Assembly (NCBI GenBank): GCA_018398805.1 | Contig: JAGFBZ010002395.1 | Location: forward strand, 2,231,001 to 2,295,000 | DNA length: 64,000 nt | Direction: 5' to 3' | DNA from: Hirundichthys speculiger | Lineage: Eukaryota; Chordata; Actinopteri; Beloniformes; Exocoetidae | Part shown: positions 11,901 through 27,915 of the stretch, in pieces | How the letters are laid out: the number at the start of each line of letters is the position of its first letter | Numbering within the stretch: position 1 is the first letter of the stretch | The notes under the pieces: generated by a model | What the model saw: only the letters and a program-made list of their open reading frames with translations | Database searches by the model: none | Told to the model about the DNA's origin: nothing | Program-made: the position numbers and the translations under genes

Positions 11901-14050
11901 TGTTCAACATTATCTCGTTCACTACTGCCATGATTACTGACGTCCCCATTGTTGTCATTGATGTGGTTTTGAGTTCAGCAGTGCCAGTGGGTGCTTCCAT
12001 GACCTTGATGGAATCAGTCAAAGTTACATGCCCAGACAACAGACTGCATCAGAAGGACTTGGCAAACCCCCTCTGATGCCATCCCCAGGTTTTTCAGTCC
12101 AAACATCTTCATTTCAAATGTCGTTACCATGACATCTGAACTGAAACAAGGACTTGCAGAGCTCTGCTAGGATCCTCTTTTTCTCCAGTTTCAGGATTTT
12201 ACAACAAAGGTGCATCACTGACTAGAATGGAGCATCCAACATGTTAGAATGAATCATGGGGCACTGATTCACTTAATTTGACTGCTTTCATGCAGTCAAA
12301 TTCTAAACAAATTTCTTGTTTGATTTTCAAGTAATAAGTAATGAAGATGGTCATGGAAAATGCAATGGAGTAAAATATGCCTTTTACCTAGAAAATGTAG
12401 AGGAGTAATAGTTGCCATAAATAGAAATATTGAAGTAAAGATATGCGAAAATTCTACTTAAGTAAAGTAATTAAGTATATTTCCTTTGTTACATTTCAAC
12501 ACTGCCAGTAAGTCCAATCCAGTCCTGAAAGCACCTGTGCTTTGATTTCTGTCGTTCATTTTGAAACGAGGATGTGATTTTTCTGAAATCTTCTCAAAGA
12601 TAAAAATAGAAACCACTTGAAGTCCTGTGAAAAGTCCAGTAACAATGTGTTTCATTGTTAGAAGAGAAGAATAAATAAGCAGAGAGCACAAAGGCAGGGT
12701 TAAATATATTGAGGCGCACCAAGAAAAGGCAACATAAACTTATTTTGCATTTGGCAGAGAAATGAAGTTCAGAATAAAACTGAAAATGTGCTACCATCTG
12801 TTCATAATTGTCTCATTGCTGTCTTTTAAATCTCATGCACGTGGGCCCATGAATGTATTCTGTTTGGCTACACTGAATTTCATAATTACAATTGTGTTTC
12901 CTTTTGTCAACTTCTGAGCAATTCCCCATCGCCTTCTAAAAAAATTCTGTCAATGCTGAGTGCAAATTTAAAATTTGAAACTAATTGCATAATGAATTCA
13001 AGAAGCCACAATTTGTCTTTTGGTGGTTATGTGTTTTGGACAGGCATTAAAAGGGCACAGCCGTGAGCGTAGTTTCTGTAATATCACCACCACATGCCTG
13101 AACGGAGAAATGTTGGACTGATTTTATGTAAATTGCTCAATTTCACTAATAGTTGGCTGAGTACTCTCTGGTGCAGAAAAAATTTGTTACTGGAAATAAT
13201 GTTACCTCGTTTTTCAGCATCACTTAGAGACAGATTAAACAGCAAAACATTGAGTGAAACATAATTTGAAATGACTGAGATGAATGAGAACCCCTCTTTT
13301 CACCCCTTAAACTCTACACCAGCAGTACCGCGGGTGCTGTGTGAGGTTGCGGAGCATTTTGAATGAAAATCCCAGTGTCATCAGTATCACTGAGATGTGC
13401 GCGGCGCTATAACAGTTTTGTATTTTCAGCAAATTCCCTAAAACACAAAACTCATCCTCCGTGATTGGTTGTGGCTCAGCACGCTCCATTGTTCCATCAG
13501 CTCGTTTGTTCGCTTGGTTTCCTATGCACAAACAAAACTTTCCTGCCATCCTGAGCAATATTGGCCTCTTCTGTGCTTTGACAACCCGAAATATTGGATC
13601 CTCTGACTTTTTCTAAGGGACAATAAAGATAAAGGTATGTAATCATTATGAAATTGTGATGTGTGAAATGTTACATTGATACATTGAGTATTCTATATTT
13701 AATGAAGTCAAAAAGTGATTTTCTAATTCATTTGGGAGTTAGCATATAAAATTGTGATTTTCTCCTAAAACAAGGGTGGAGAAGCCCACTTTGCATAAAA
13801 TATTCCAACAAGATGTCATGTTTTTATGGATTCACAACTGACTAGCTTGAGGAATATTCTTAAGCTCATTTTACATTCTCTTTTGCATGTTGTGTTTGGT
13901 ATTCCTCAAAAGCCATGAGACTGTCAGAATTTCACACACTTATCGGTTGGGATTTAAAGATATTTATCAGCACCAAAGGTGTTTGCAGACAAGCAGCGCC
14001 TGGAGTCTGGCACTCGTAAAGGTTAACAACTTGTCAGACTGAACTGGCTG
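9000..14050. other. Gene-poor intergenic stretch upstream of lim2
   Basis: No supported gene. Two perfect small hairpins occur: arms at 9622-9632 and 9640-9650 (ATGATTGGTCA), and arms at 12275-12285 and 12292-12302 (AATTTGACTGC). A 16-base direct repeat GAAAGGCTTTATCTCA occurs at 10247-10262 and 10299-10314. An 83-codon minus-strand ORF at 13307-13558 lies in a locally GC/CpG-richer patch but shows no recognisable family. Confidence 0.5.
11310..11324. promoter_or_regulatory. CTCF-like palindromic motif
   Basis: CACCACCTAGTGGTG is nearly palindromic. Its reverse strand matches the CTCF core CCASYAGRKGGCRS except for GGT in place of GGC. Occupancy is unknown. Confidence 0.3.
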
Positions 14051-14068
14051 CTTCTCCGTCTTCAAGTG

Positions 14069-14094
14069 TCTTGACATAGCATCTTGACATAGCA
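14069..14094. repeat. Perfect 13-bp tandem duplication
   Basis: TCTTGACATAGCA is present twice head to tail, about 170 bases upstream of the lim2 start codon. It could be a replication-slippage product or a duplicated factor site in the lim2 promoter region. Confidence 0.8.
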
Positions 14095-14262
14095 TCTCCT
14101 GAATTTATCTATACAATGTTTTATTCATAACCAGGGCTGCCCCTCGCTCTGCAACAGGAAGTCTTCACTGTAATTGGTAGAACAGTGGTAACCAGATGTG
14201 GCGAGGCCCTGACCCCCTCCCTTCTCCCTCTGTCTCTGTGTAAGTCAGTGTATTTTGGCAGG

Positions 14263-15285
14263 ATGTACAGCTTCATGGGAGGTGGGTTGTTCTGTGCCGG
14301 AGTTGGGAACATACTTCTCATCGTCTCCACGGCAACAGACTACTGGATGCAGTATCGTCACTCCAGCAATTACATGCACCAGGGTCTATGGCGGTACTGT
14401 GTGCCTGGGAAATGCATGACACACACAGACAGCATCGGTAAGATTGCATAGCTGCGTGTACAGATCATCCTCATGTGTATTCATTGTTTCCTGACAGTAT
14501 GACCCCCACTGTTTTTTTATGACTGAAACTTTAATTACTATTACTAGTATATCAATTTTATCAAGAAAAACTCATTTTCTTACATATATGTGCATACATA
14601 GCTGTTATATGTCTTAAAGAGACTTTCTTAAGTCATCAAATCCACTAGATGGCAACCTAGTGCAGCCTCCTATGTGATGGCAGAGATTCAAAAATGAATT
14701 CAAAATAAAGCAAACCCATACTAGGAACACATAAATTGGATGAGTAAAAAGAGTTCTGGTGAATATATCAGGTCTCTCTTTCTTCCCACAGCATACTGGG
14801 ATGCCACTCGGGCCTTCATGATCCTCTCACTGCTGGCTTGTTTTATTGGCATTGTGATTGGCATCATGGCCTTCATCCACTATTCCTCCTTTGACGGGTT
14901 TGACAAGACATTTGCAGCTGGCATCCTCTTTTTCATCTCCTGTAAGTTATTCTCCACTGACACTAAGGTGGTCTCTCTGTTGTAGTGAAACTAACTGATT
15001 TCTCCTTGTGCAGGCTTCTTTGTGTTGCTGGCGATGGCCGTCTACACCGGAGTGACTGTAAACTACTATGGTAAACGCTACAGTAGCTGGAGATTCTCCT
15101 GGTCCTATATAATGGGCTGGGTGGCAGTGGTGCTCACATTCTTCTCAGGTACACACCTTAGAACAAGACTTTGTTGCTCAGGCTCCATGTTGCACATCTG
15201 TTAATTATAATTCTCCTCTTTAGGTATCTTCTACATGTGTGCCTACCGGATGCATGAATGCCCAAGAAACTCTAATTCACGCTGA
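14263..15285 (+). CDS. lim2: Lens intrinsic membrane protein 2 (LIM2/MP20), complete
   Basis: Lens fibre-cell membrane protein of the PMP22/claudin-like family, thought to act in fibre-cell junctions. Coding exons are 14263-14437, 14792-14941, 15014-15148 and 15224-15285, all introns phase 1, total 522 nt = 173 aa, the family's usual length. The ATG sits one base after a TTTTGGCAG acceptor at 14261, so a non-coding first exon lies upstream, as in mammalian LIM2. Visible features: TM1 at about residues 4-24; extracellular loop with W28 and the family motif G41-L-W43-x-x-C46 plus C51; W61 at the end of the loop; TM2 at about 66-86; TM3 at about 99-119; TM4 at about 142-162; a short cytoplasmic tail ending RNSNSR. 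W43 and W61 correspond to conserved tryptophans of mammalian LIM2. No defects seen. Teleosts have several lim2 paralogs; which one this is cannot be told here. Confidence 0.95.
14642..14655 (+). promoter_or_regulatory. CTCF-like motif in lim2 intron 1
   Basis: CCACTAGATGGCAA matches the CTCF core consensus CCASYAGRKGGCRS at every position except the last. Binding is inferred from sequence only. Confidence 0.4.
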
Positions 15286-15408
15286 CCTGCAAAATACTTC
15301 AACCCACACGTACCAGCACCGGTCCACAATATATGGCTAAAGGGAACCAACAAGCCAGATGAACTTGTCAACCATTTCTCCAAGACATTAATTTTGTGAA
15401 TTAGCAAA

Positions 15409-15414
15409 AATAAA
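15409..15414 (+). terminator. lim2 poly(A) signal AATAAA
   Basis: AATAAA lies 124 bases after the lim2 stop codon on the same strand, followed by a T-rich stretch. It gives a short 3' UTR. Confidence 0.75.
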
Positions 15415-15693
15415 TGACAAACTTGTTTGAAACTTCTCTCTTATTGTGGCTCTAATAGCCTTAACTGAAGGTAGACAGATAATTGGGGCAGAGACACACA
15501 CCAGAACAACACATATCAAACTTAAGTCAGCTGCATGAGAACTTCAGCCTCTGCATTTGGGGCGTCCATACAAACACGTCCCTCTGTTATTACCTCACCC
15601 TTGTAACTGTTGGTCAATGAGATTAACACACAAAATTACTTCACAGGAAACTTTTACAGTAATGAACAAATTAGTCCAAATTCAAAAAAATAT

Positions 15694-15699
15694 TTTATT
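15694..15699 (-). terminator. hspa8 poly(A) signal (AATAAA on minus strand)
   Basis: TTTATT on the plus strand gives AATAAA on the minus strand, about 330 bases after the hspa8 stop codon. It is 280 bases from the lim2 signal, so the two genes are tail to tail. Confidence 0.7.
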
Positions 15700-16027
15700 T
15701 AGTTTCATCTTGAAAAAAAAAAGCAGTGCAACAGAAACAGTTTCAGCTTCAAAGAGTAACCAGGATAAAACGCACAGTGGTGATGTCAACATTCATTAAC
15801 TTAAGGTACATACATTTCCAAGAAAGTGTTGAGTCAAGGAAATCGTAGTGCAAATGCTTTAAGTCTTTCATTAAGAAAAGAAAAGAAGAAAAATTGAGGG
15901 GGAGCAAGAAAATTCCCCCAAAATCTGCAGTTAACAGTTCCTGACAAGCTTAAATAACTCCAAGACAACATGAACAACCTCACAAGGCAAAAGAGCAGAG
16001 TCATGCATGTTCAAGCTCTACTGCAGT

Positions 16028-18942
<2,915 letters not shown>

Positions 18943-18947
18943 GGTTT

Positions 18948-21048
18948 CTAGGATAAAAAAAAATACAAAATTAGTCAGTTGTTAATCATATAGTAGTTAC
19001 AAAGTGACAACCTGGCTATTTGACAAGTGACTGAACAGCTGCCATCATCTACATTTGCAATATGGCGTAACTATGCTATTATCAGAGTCTGAGCTGCCAA
19101 AACAGAAGTTTAAATAAACAGTGAAAGGAAAGACTACAGCACCTGTTCACAAGTCTCTTTATGTCTGACAGCCTATCAACAACTGTCTTTGTTATGGTGA
19201 CAAACAGGGAGGCATAGGCCCGTTCCAGCAACTAAAACTTACTGTAGCTGAACAAGAACTACAATTTAATTTTATAATTAATACTGTGAACTTACTGTTA
19301 GCCTTTGTTTCATGTGAGCGTAAATAACAACAATGCCTTTTACAACGATAATCTTTACTAATATGCTGCGTACATTTGAGGGGGAAAAAAAAAACAACAA
19401 AAAAGGCTTATATGATGGATAGTAGACAAAGTAGAACAATCTGGAAGAAAAAAATAAACATGTTACAAGAAAAAAAGAACAGGCAAAGCTGTCCAGACAA
19501 GTTCCAGATAGGTGGAAGAACAACCTTGGTGTTTACTGTTGCTATAGCAGCAGACCATAATATTCTGGTAACATTAGCCTAATGTTAAGCCACAGGGGGA
19601 GTGATTATTACTATCTAAGGTAATATTTATTATGGGAGATGATGGGGCTGCATCCAAAAGATGAATCATCATGTAACTCACTGTCTTGTAATTTTTTTTG
19701 AACTACTACATCAATAAGATTATTATTCACACGGTGCCTAGTGTAAATGGGAACATAGTCAACAAATTGAAAATTATATAATTAAAGATTTTAAACTCAA
19801 ACTAAAGAAAATCTTTACACTAAACTTATGAGAGGACCTCAGTCTTTTCTCACACTGCTATATCGTTTTATGTAGCCAGAGGGTGACACCATCTGCTGGC
19901 CACGAGGAAGAATGCAAGCTTAAGGGAATTTTGCATCAGTTTCACTTCAAATGCCTGAAAGTTAGGTTCATGTTTATACACGGCTTTTGGGTGGAAAACA
20001 GGCAGGGCCTTTGCAGAGAAAATAAACAGGCGCTGTATACATTGGAATTATTTATTTATAACTTCATAATATTAAATATAAATATTAAGCAAAGAAGACA
20101 AAATAGTTTCTCAGCTAGCAGCTGTGAATTGCTGTTATTTCCAATATTTGTCAACCAAACGTCACAAACTCAGAACCTGTGTAGTGATGATGTTATGTGA
20201 TTCGACTGTCTCAGACTATGTTGTCAAACATGGTTGGTTTAAATAAATTTAGACTGCGTTAAAACCCATCGGTCAAACACACTTATTAATCAGTTTCAGA
20301 TGAATAAATGAATTTAATACCCATCTCAAAACGTATTTAGGGTTTTCTAGAACATCTGACGTCTGAAACTGTTTTGAGTCCCCCTTAAAGCCCCCCCCCC
20401 CCCCATATATATCAATATCAATAATTGATTGACAATATCAATTCATGACAAAAAGTGAACGTTCATGCTCTTAATGTTATTTTAAGCAATTCAACTTAGC
20501 TCATGTTATGGCACGACTGGACGTTAAAGTTGTTTTGGAGCAGGGGTGTGGCACAAACAGTTCACATGCAGCTTAAGTACTTGGAGGCGTTTCACCTCAG
20601 TTTTTTTTTTTTTTTTAGGAGGAGAGAACTTTCTAGGCTTTTTTTTGGTTACATTTCTTAAGTCCTGTCCAGAAAAGTTAACGTTAGCAACTTTGCCAGC
20701 CTACGTTAATTCAAAGTGGACGTTCATGCAGATTTAATGCAACAGCATAATTTTTTTTTTCTTTTATATCTCCGCTGCTAAGTGTTTGGTTTTAATGAGA
20801 AGCAATTGGTTAGGCTAACTCTAACTTTAATTGCCTTATCAAAAAGTCGGCCTTCGGCATTCACAAATTGTAGACAATAATATGTTGTGACGCCAATAAG
20901 ATAACAGTAGTAAATATAAACCAATTTCAGCTTTAATATTTGTAGAAAAGAAGCAACGGTAAACGTCAGTTACTTAATTTCAACGTAACGTTCGTCTCCA
21001 CGTCTCTAACAGCAGAGGATAATCCAAACAAACCTTTTATTTGCTCAC
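18948..21048 (-). other. hspa8 intron 1
   Basis: Long first intron between a strong donor (AG|GTGAGC at 21050-21043 on the minus strand) and the acceptor at 18948. It holds a poly-C run at about 20390-20404, a CTCF-like motif at 19886-19900 (reverse strand CCAGCAGATGGTGTC, one mismatch), and scattered poly-A/T runs. The long first intron after a non-coding exon agrees with known HSC70 genes. No U14-type snoRNA was seen in it. Confidence 0.7.
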
Positions 21049-21115
21049 CTCATTAACATTAACAACCTGGCACCTGTGACTGGTTCTCTTGACCCGGTTC
21101 TCGTCAGCTACTGTG
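21049..21115 (-). other. hspa8: Probable hspa8 non-coding exon 1
   Basis: The donor consensus on the minus strand fixes the 3' end of the exon at 21049. The transcription start is not marked by a clear TATA box, so the 5' limit is a guess placed between the donor and the heat-shock element. Confidence 0.5.
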
Positions 21116-21160
21116 GATGTCAGTCTGACTGTGTGCGCCTCCTCAAAAACGTTCCCACCC

Positions 21161-21239
21161 AGAACTCTCTGGAACAGAGGAGGGGCCAGGCTGGCCAATC
21201 CTCTCGCTTCAAAATTTATTTCTTCACTTGTCGTCCAAT
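21161..21239 (-). promoter_or_regulatory. hspa8 promoter: heat-shock element and two CCAAT boxes
   Basis: AGAACTCTCTGGAAC at 21161-21175 reads as three alternating nGAAn/nTTCn pentamers (AGAAC-TCTCT-GGAAC), the middle one degenerate: a moderate HSF site. CCAAT motifs at 21195-21199 and 21235-21239 lie upstream of it relative to the minus-strand gene. A basal CCAAT promoter with a weak heat-shock element suits constitutive HSC70 with mild heat response. Confidence 0.6.
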
Positions 21240-21329
21240 GGGAAATAATTATAATAATAATAAAAAAAAGTCCTCAGCTGATTACGTCAACAGTTGCTAC
21301 TAGAAAAGCGCAAAAAATGTTTGTTTAAA

Positions 21330-24300
21330 GTGACGTTTTTCCAGCAATTACTAGCAAACGAGAAAAGAAGGATCTAGATGCACACGGATTTGTGATAAAC
21401 TCCAATGGTTCCTGTGTTGTTATGTGTTGCCTTAACATACTACATTACCCATGGTGCACTGGGCAAGAGGTTTCCAATAAGACTGTACTGTACAGATATC
21501 GAAGGAGAGTAAAAAACTATTTTGATGGGAAAAGAACACAACCTCAAGCATTATGAGATACATTTTTTTTTTTCTGTCAAAAGTACAAGTACAAGTAAAA
21601 AGTACAATTTCCTGAAATGTAAGTGACATGCTTCAGTCAGAAAACAGTCCCCTACTTACAAATAGGGATTTAAATCACAAGTTTCATCATAGTACAATTT
21701 CACATCTACCGGTATTAACTTAATGATGATTTGATGTTTGCCAGTATTATAAAGTCTACCATACTACAATTTTGATTTGATTCAATTCAGGTAATAGTGA
21801 TCTATAGGAAGATTTTATACGTTCAAATCCTGGTCAATATTTAAAATATAATTTTACATTTTTATTTGTGGATTCAACTAGGCAGTTAAATTAAAATATC
21901 AGTTCTTTTCATAAAAATAGATTACAAAAACCAACTTGAAAACGTGCTGATGAGAATTAGATGTATGGATGTTGGATTGATATTGGAATATCGATGTAGA
22001 TCAATGGATCATTGCACCCCCCCCTTACAAACATGTTCCATTCTGAGAGATTGTAATTCCATTTTCTTTGTAATTCAGTTCCAATAAAGTATTGTATTGG
22101 AACATGTGGATAACATTTTTGATTTTGTTTAAATGCATAACTTGCAGTACATTGTAGTATTCAAAATCAAACAGAATACAAGCACTTTTTGACTTCATAT
22201 AAGCCATTGCATTTGTTTTTCTAGGGCAAATGAAAAGATGAATTATGCCTGCAGGGCAAGGTTAAAGTAAGCTAAATAGGAACACCCAAAAGAAAAAAAA
22301 AAAAACGATGACAACAAATGCTAAGATATGTTGTATTGGAGGAAAGAAAAAAAATGGGTCAAACCAGATCATGTTTTATGACAAATCCTGGGATATGTTT
22401 ACAGTTACAAAGCAGAGCATGTGTCTTCATGACCTTTAAAAGGATAGTCGAAAGAATAGTTACTGGTAGGTGTTCCTTTAAGTTTAAGGTCTCAAGGAAC
22501 AGCATGTTCTACTTATTGTTAGCAGGTTCTTGACATTCCATTGTAAGATTAAATGAATAATTTAATACCTTCTAGTTAATTTGACCTTTTAACAGTGCAG
22601 CAAAAAGAAAGGAAAGAAAAAAAATGATATGTATGTTCATATTGTATGAATAAATGAAAAAGATCAAAAAACCTTAGGAAAATATCACTGAGGGCAATTA
22701 TAAATACTATACAGGGAAATGTGGGCCATAAAATTTTCAAATCTGTAAATACATACACATATACGCTCTTTTTTGAGCTGAATAAAACAACCTGCTTGCT
22801 TTGGACCTCAAAAAGCCAGGATTATCAATGTACACCTGAAATAATAGCCAGAGTGAACATAATTTCATTTAAATAAGGTCAAGCAAAAATTGCCAAAAAA
22901 CAACAAAAACGTCAAATCAAGTGCTAGCAATTTTTCCGTGACAATAAAAGCATAATGTCATAATTCATGAGAACACGAGGTGTTCACCATCGTTTTGTGT
23001 TACACAAATCTGTGTTCAATTGCATTTTCACTGATATATTCCCAAGAGCATACTTCATGAGAAAACATTGAACTGGCTTTTCTGTCTGTTGCCTTTGTCA
23101 TAGCTGTCCCCTGATGTTGACTATAGAGGACATAATTGCTTTATTCTAAACATAAATACTCTTCTGTTTCCACTGAACATCTTTTATTCCTCATGTTACT
23201 GTGAGTCACAGTTATGGACATTTGAGAGACTTGCTACATTCACTTTGCTATAAATTGTAAATACTAGCAAAGATATACTGATGCACAGTCCTGCATTTTG
23301 TCTTATTAGTCTGAAGGGGAAAAAAAGCAAGTTTGTTAAATTGTATATTAACTTGCATTCAGTCTGAGCTATTGACTTAATTACAACACAAAACGTTGTG
23401 CATAGACCCTGATTCTTGGCCTGGAGGAGCCATAAGCTATAAAGTTATGTCTTTTATCATTATGTCTCTCAAAGTCAGCAATGACTTATAACACACATAC
23501 ACAAATAATTGACCTAACATCAGAGATCACAAAAGTCTTGTTATGGGCACACTTCAGTAAATCAGTAAACACCTTTACCCATTGCAGTTTGCTACTTGAT
23601 TACGATCCTGGACTTGGAGCCAACGACACCATGATCAGGCGCAACATTTCAACTTCCAGGTGGAAACCATTCCAAAAGTAAGAAAAGTTGCAGTTCTTCG
23701 ACTGACCACAGGAGGCTGGCTCAAAAAGTGAGTCTTTCTCCACTGACCCCACCCCTATGCTAAAATGTCCAGCTTTGACAGCAGAAATCTAACATATCTA
23801 CAGCCTGTTTCTCATATGATTTAGTCTCTGTTGTGAAAAACTTACATGGGAGGCCCAAGGAGTAAAGGTACTGTGGCCCCCACTTGAACTATCCCACACA
23901 GGCCCTGTGGGGGTGGTTTTGGGCCCCACAGTGGGTTGCACACAGAAGTCTAACATGGGGGGCCCAAGGAGAAAATCTGCAGTGGGTCCAAGCAGTTCTG
24001 TTGTTTCTGTTCATCCATACACACCTCAGACTCCCAGTGCATGTTAGAGTACTTCCATCTGCAGAAATGCTTAGATGACTCTGCAGTTTGGGGGTGGGTG
24101 GATTCAGTGGTAGACAGGAGGCTGAGCACAGAGAACTGCTGGATTGTGCTGTGACATGGTCCACAGAGAACTACCTCTGCTTGAATGGGAAGCCCTTTAT
24201 TGTTTGTAGCAAGAGTGCAGTTTTATCTGTAGCTATCCGTCAGGGCAGCAGCATCACAGGCCGTCACTTAAAAAAAGTGAATATACTGATAAAGAGACCT

Positions 24301-26880
24301 CTGTGCTGGGAATTGCTGATTATAGAAAGAACAATATTGCACAAGCTGCTCAAGGTAACTGATAATACTGCCTACCCTCTGCGCAAAATACTGATGAAAC
24401 AACACAGTGTCTTTTGGCTTCTGTTTAATTGCAACAGGAACTGATAGAGAAAATCATTCCTGTACACAATACACTACACAGTAACCTTTTACGATCACTT
24501 TGAGCAAGGAGAGGGGACTTCCTTTATGTAAAATGCATGATGCAATGCTTTTGAATTTTTTTTAAACTTTTCTTTTGATAAAAAATACTGTATGTATTTT
24601 CCCGAATGAAACTGTAATAATTTAATTTACCTCTGGAATTATTAAAGTGTTATTATCAAAGTGTTCATCTTTTATTCTCTCCACCCGCGGAACAAACTGA
24701 GTGAGTTCAGTGTCTTGGGATGGAACTGAAAAAGATGAAAAAGATTGAGGTTATTGCTAGAAGTCCAAAGTTCACTATGTCCAAGTTCAATTTGAACGAA
24801 GTCACGTCTAAATCAAGTATTAAATCTAGATTAAATCTAGATTATTTTTTGAAAATTAAGGGTTCAGAGAAGCAAAAGTATTTTTTTTTTTTTTAAATAA
24901 AGAGTGCCAATTAAAAAAGGAATTAAAGTAAAAAAAAAAAATTGGCATTAAAAAAATGCCAATTAAAGAGCTCATAATGAGCGTTTTAAAGCAGCATAAA
25001 GGACTTTTTTTCATATTAAAACATCATTTTCACTTTTATTTGTAGAAACATTAATTTAGTTTTGGGAAGTGTTGTCTAGCTCTCACCATCTCTTTTCTTT
25101 ACTATCAGCAAAAAAAAAAAAAAAAAAAAGAAAAAATAGTTAAGTTTGGAAGTTTGGATTCCTGACCCAGTTGTCTTTTGCGACAACTGCAATGATGAAA
25201 GTAGCTCACAGAGCTACAGTTGACATCATAGTAGAGGCAAGTAAGAGACTCAAGAAAGTATCGGCAGAAGATAAAACAAGAGACTGACCAAGCAGGAGCC
25301 CAGACAGGAGTAAAATTTGGACCACGTCATAAAAGCGACTTAACCTCTGTGACTAAAGGGGGGCCCCTTGAGCTATAAATGACAAAGTTCCTTTGCGTTT
25401 ATTTGCTTAAGAATTTCATTTTGGGGGTCAACTTAAATAGGTTTACACAGTTCAATCATCAAAAAAAAAAAAAAAAAAAAAAGTTCCCCATTGAGCAGGT
25501 GGTGTGAAAAGAGTGTACTGCCAACATGTACTGAAGGCCATTCTTCCTGGGTGTGGCATAACGAATCCCTTTCACGTGGACTTTTTGGATTGTGTAACTT
25601 TTACATGCTCTAACTTGTCATTAGGAGATTCTCAAAAAGTATAATATGACCTATTTAAATTTATAAAATATTTTAAGAAAAACTCTCTTGATTCTGCGTC
25701 CAGCATGTGGAGCATCCTTCACTTGGAGTTGTGGTTTTTCCATTTGTTAGTAAATTTAGTCTAGTGGCACAAAGACACTGATAATGTATAATCCATAACA
25801 CCACTTAACTCTTTTTCTTAAAAATCTTTTATTTAATCTTAACAGAATCACAACAGAGATTTGAATGAGTTAAAACTGAAAAAATTAATGTGTTTATCCT
25901 CTCAGGATGATAGACTGTCTTACATTGTTTCCAAGTAACCTAGAACCAAGCTGTTTCATCATTTCTATTTTTAATTCCATTAACATTGTTTTGTACTTAC
26001 TGGCCTACTTGACACTGACCAGATATATCAGTGATGAGGCAGGTTTTGCTTTCTTTTTAAATGTACACATGTTATGCTCATTGTGTCTTGGAATTAATTA
26101 AAGAGAAAATCGGGTCTAAATAAATTATCAAACTATTCTGTGGTGATTGTTGTCACCTGGTCGTTCAAGTTGATTTATCATCCTTTGGATTCATCAAAAA
26201 CATTTGTGATTTTGAGTAGAGGTCCCAACCCATATCTGCCACAAGCGTGTACTCCTTTAGCATAGATATTTCCCAAGGGTGACAGGATTAACTGCTTGTT
26301 AGTGTTTTGAAAAAAAGTGAGCCTTTAGTAACACTGGCTGTGTTGTGAGCAGATAAATGTTAATTTTTGACAACAATGGAGAGAATGAAACTGGAATTCG
26401 ACATCGGATATGCCCAAAAGTTATCTATCAGGGACACTATTCAGGCTGCATCCTCATAATGTATTATGGTGGCGTTCTTTAGGGATTCTGGAGTCCCTTT
26501 CATGTCATGAAGTCTTTGGATTTGTCTCAGATAGGTGTGTCTTTTGTTCCCAGAGTGCACAAAAAGCACAGAAGTTTTCCATTAGAGGTTTTCAGCCTGA
26601 GGCCATATTAAAGAATGGTCCATTAAAAAAACTTGTACTCTCAGGAACAACAGTGAGATTGTATCACATCAGAGTCTCAAAGGCGAACGCTTGAGATCAG
26701 ATCATTGATCCTGGTCTTTCATTGACCTATTAGAACTGTAGCATTGTTTGCAAGGAAACATTAAAAGTTTCCTATGCAACGATCTCCATGGTTGTACGCA
26801 AGACAACAATGAACTTTATAGGCTATACAGCCTTATGCAATTATATGCAAAAAAAAAATAAAAATAAAAATAATAATAAT
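21330..26880. other. Gene-free AT-rich stretch
   Basis: No coding exon can be supported. It holds poly-A runs near 25109 and 25461, a perfect 10-bp hairpin AATTGGCATT (24940-24949, complement 24955-24964), and an imperfect duplication of about 109 bp at 23844-24000 with GGGCCC-type blocks (ACATGGGAGGCCCAAGG and ACATGGGGGGCCCAAGG). The (AT)n/(AAT)n tract at 26848-26897 borders the next transposon. Confidence 0.5.
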
Positions 26881-26897
26881 ATATATATATATATATT
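26848..26897. repeat. A-rich/(AAT)n/(AT)n simple repeat
   Basis: An A run, then AAAAT and AAT units, then about ten AT dinucleotides, next to the left side of the Tc1-like relic. Confidence 0.8.
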
Positions 26898-26899
26898 TA

Positions 26900-27915
26900 C
26901 TGTGTAGGAGTTACAGCCATTTCAAGCAAAATATTACTATTTCCATCTGTTCAAAAGCATTTGGACAATTAACTGAAAATAAGTGGAGTCCATTCCCTCA
27001 TTACCTGAAGATAAACAAAGCACGTGAAAAGTCTGGAGATGATATCTGGAATCGACTTGGCATTTGGCAGCTGTTTGACTGGAGTTACCAATATGAAGTC
27101 CAAGTCCAAGGAGAGCTCATGGAAGTGGAGGACATCATTAGGCAAAAAATGGAAAATAAATTAAAAAAATATCTAAGAAATATATAAGAAAAAAAGAGGG
27201 GGGGGGGGAGCCCTCCATGTTCTGAAAGAGAACCGTATGGACAGGGAAAGGACCGGTTCATGATTCAAAGCATACCACATCATGTGTCAAGCATGGTGGA
27301 GGCAGTGTTATGGCATGGGCATGTACAGCTGCAAGTGCAACAAGGTTTCTGGTATTTATTGAAGATGCAGTTGTGGACACAAGTGACCAGATGAATTCTG
27401 AGGTTTACGGTCTCTCCTCACATTCAGCCAAATGCTACAAAACTGATAGCATTGCTTTTCACAGATGGATAATAACTCTAAACACACTGAGAAAGCCACT
27501 AAAGACTTTTTGAAGGCAAAAGGAATCAAATATTGTTTAATGGCCGAATCAGTCAACTGTTATCAGCCAAATAGATTTTCAGTTGTTGAAGACAGAAATG
27601 AAAGCAGAAGGGCCTATAAACAAATTGCAAATGAAAGTGAGTGCAGTGAAGGCCTGGGAAACATCTCCAGGGAGGTGATGTCCGTGGGCTCCATACTTCA
27701 GGCTATTGACTGCAAAGTTTTCTTTTCTTCCAAGTATCAAATGTAATGGATATATTTATATTTATGTAACTTTGTCCAAATACTTTTGAGAAAAACCTCT
27801 TTTTGGGAAACCTCTTAAAGTTCAAAAATCAGTGCTGTGGTGACATTTTGATTATTTCCAATCCATTTTGGTGGTGTTTAAAATCAAAATGATAAATGTC
27901 CATATGTGTGGATCT
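26900..27915 (+). mobile_element. Tc1-like DNA transposon relic, internally deleted
   Basis: Transposase-derived coding sequence is recognisable in pieces: VKHGGGSVMAWACTAAS at about 27287-27340, MNSEVYG near 27390, then in another frame MDNNSKHTEKATKDFLKAKG at 27465-27524 and LQAIDCKVF near 27700. These are hallmarks of Tc1-family transposases of fish. Sub-terminal inverted blocks TCAAAAGCATTTGGACAA (26951-26968) and its near complement (27772-27789) are present, and the right end resembles the family terminus up to about 27915. The N-terminal DNA-binding part and the first catalytic region are missing (deletion near 27150-27230), and frameshifts split the rest. Dead copy. Confidence 0.75.

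Noticed and set aside
13307..13558. 83-codon minus-strand ORF in a GC-richer patch
   Set aside because: Some plausible segments, but no family, no clear splice partners and no conservation data.
24088..24444. 118-codon plus-strand ORF
   Set aside because: No recognisable family, and it overlaps the imperfect GGGCCC-type duplication and low-complexity sequence.
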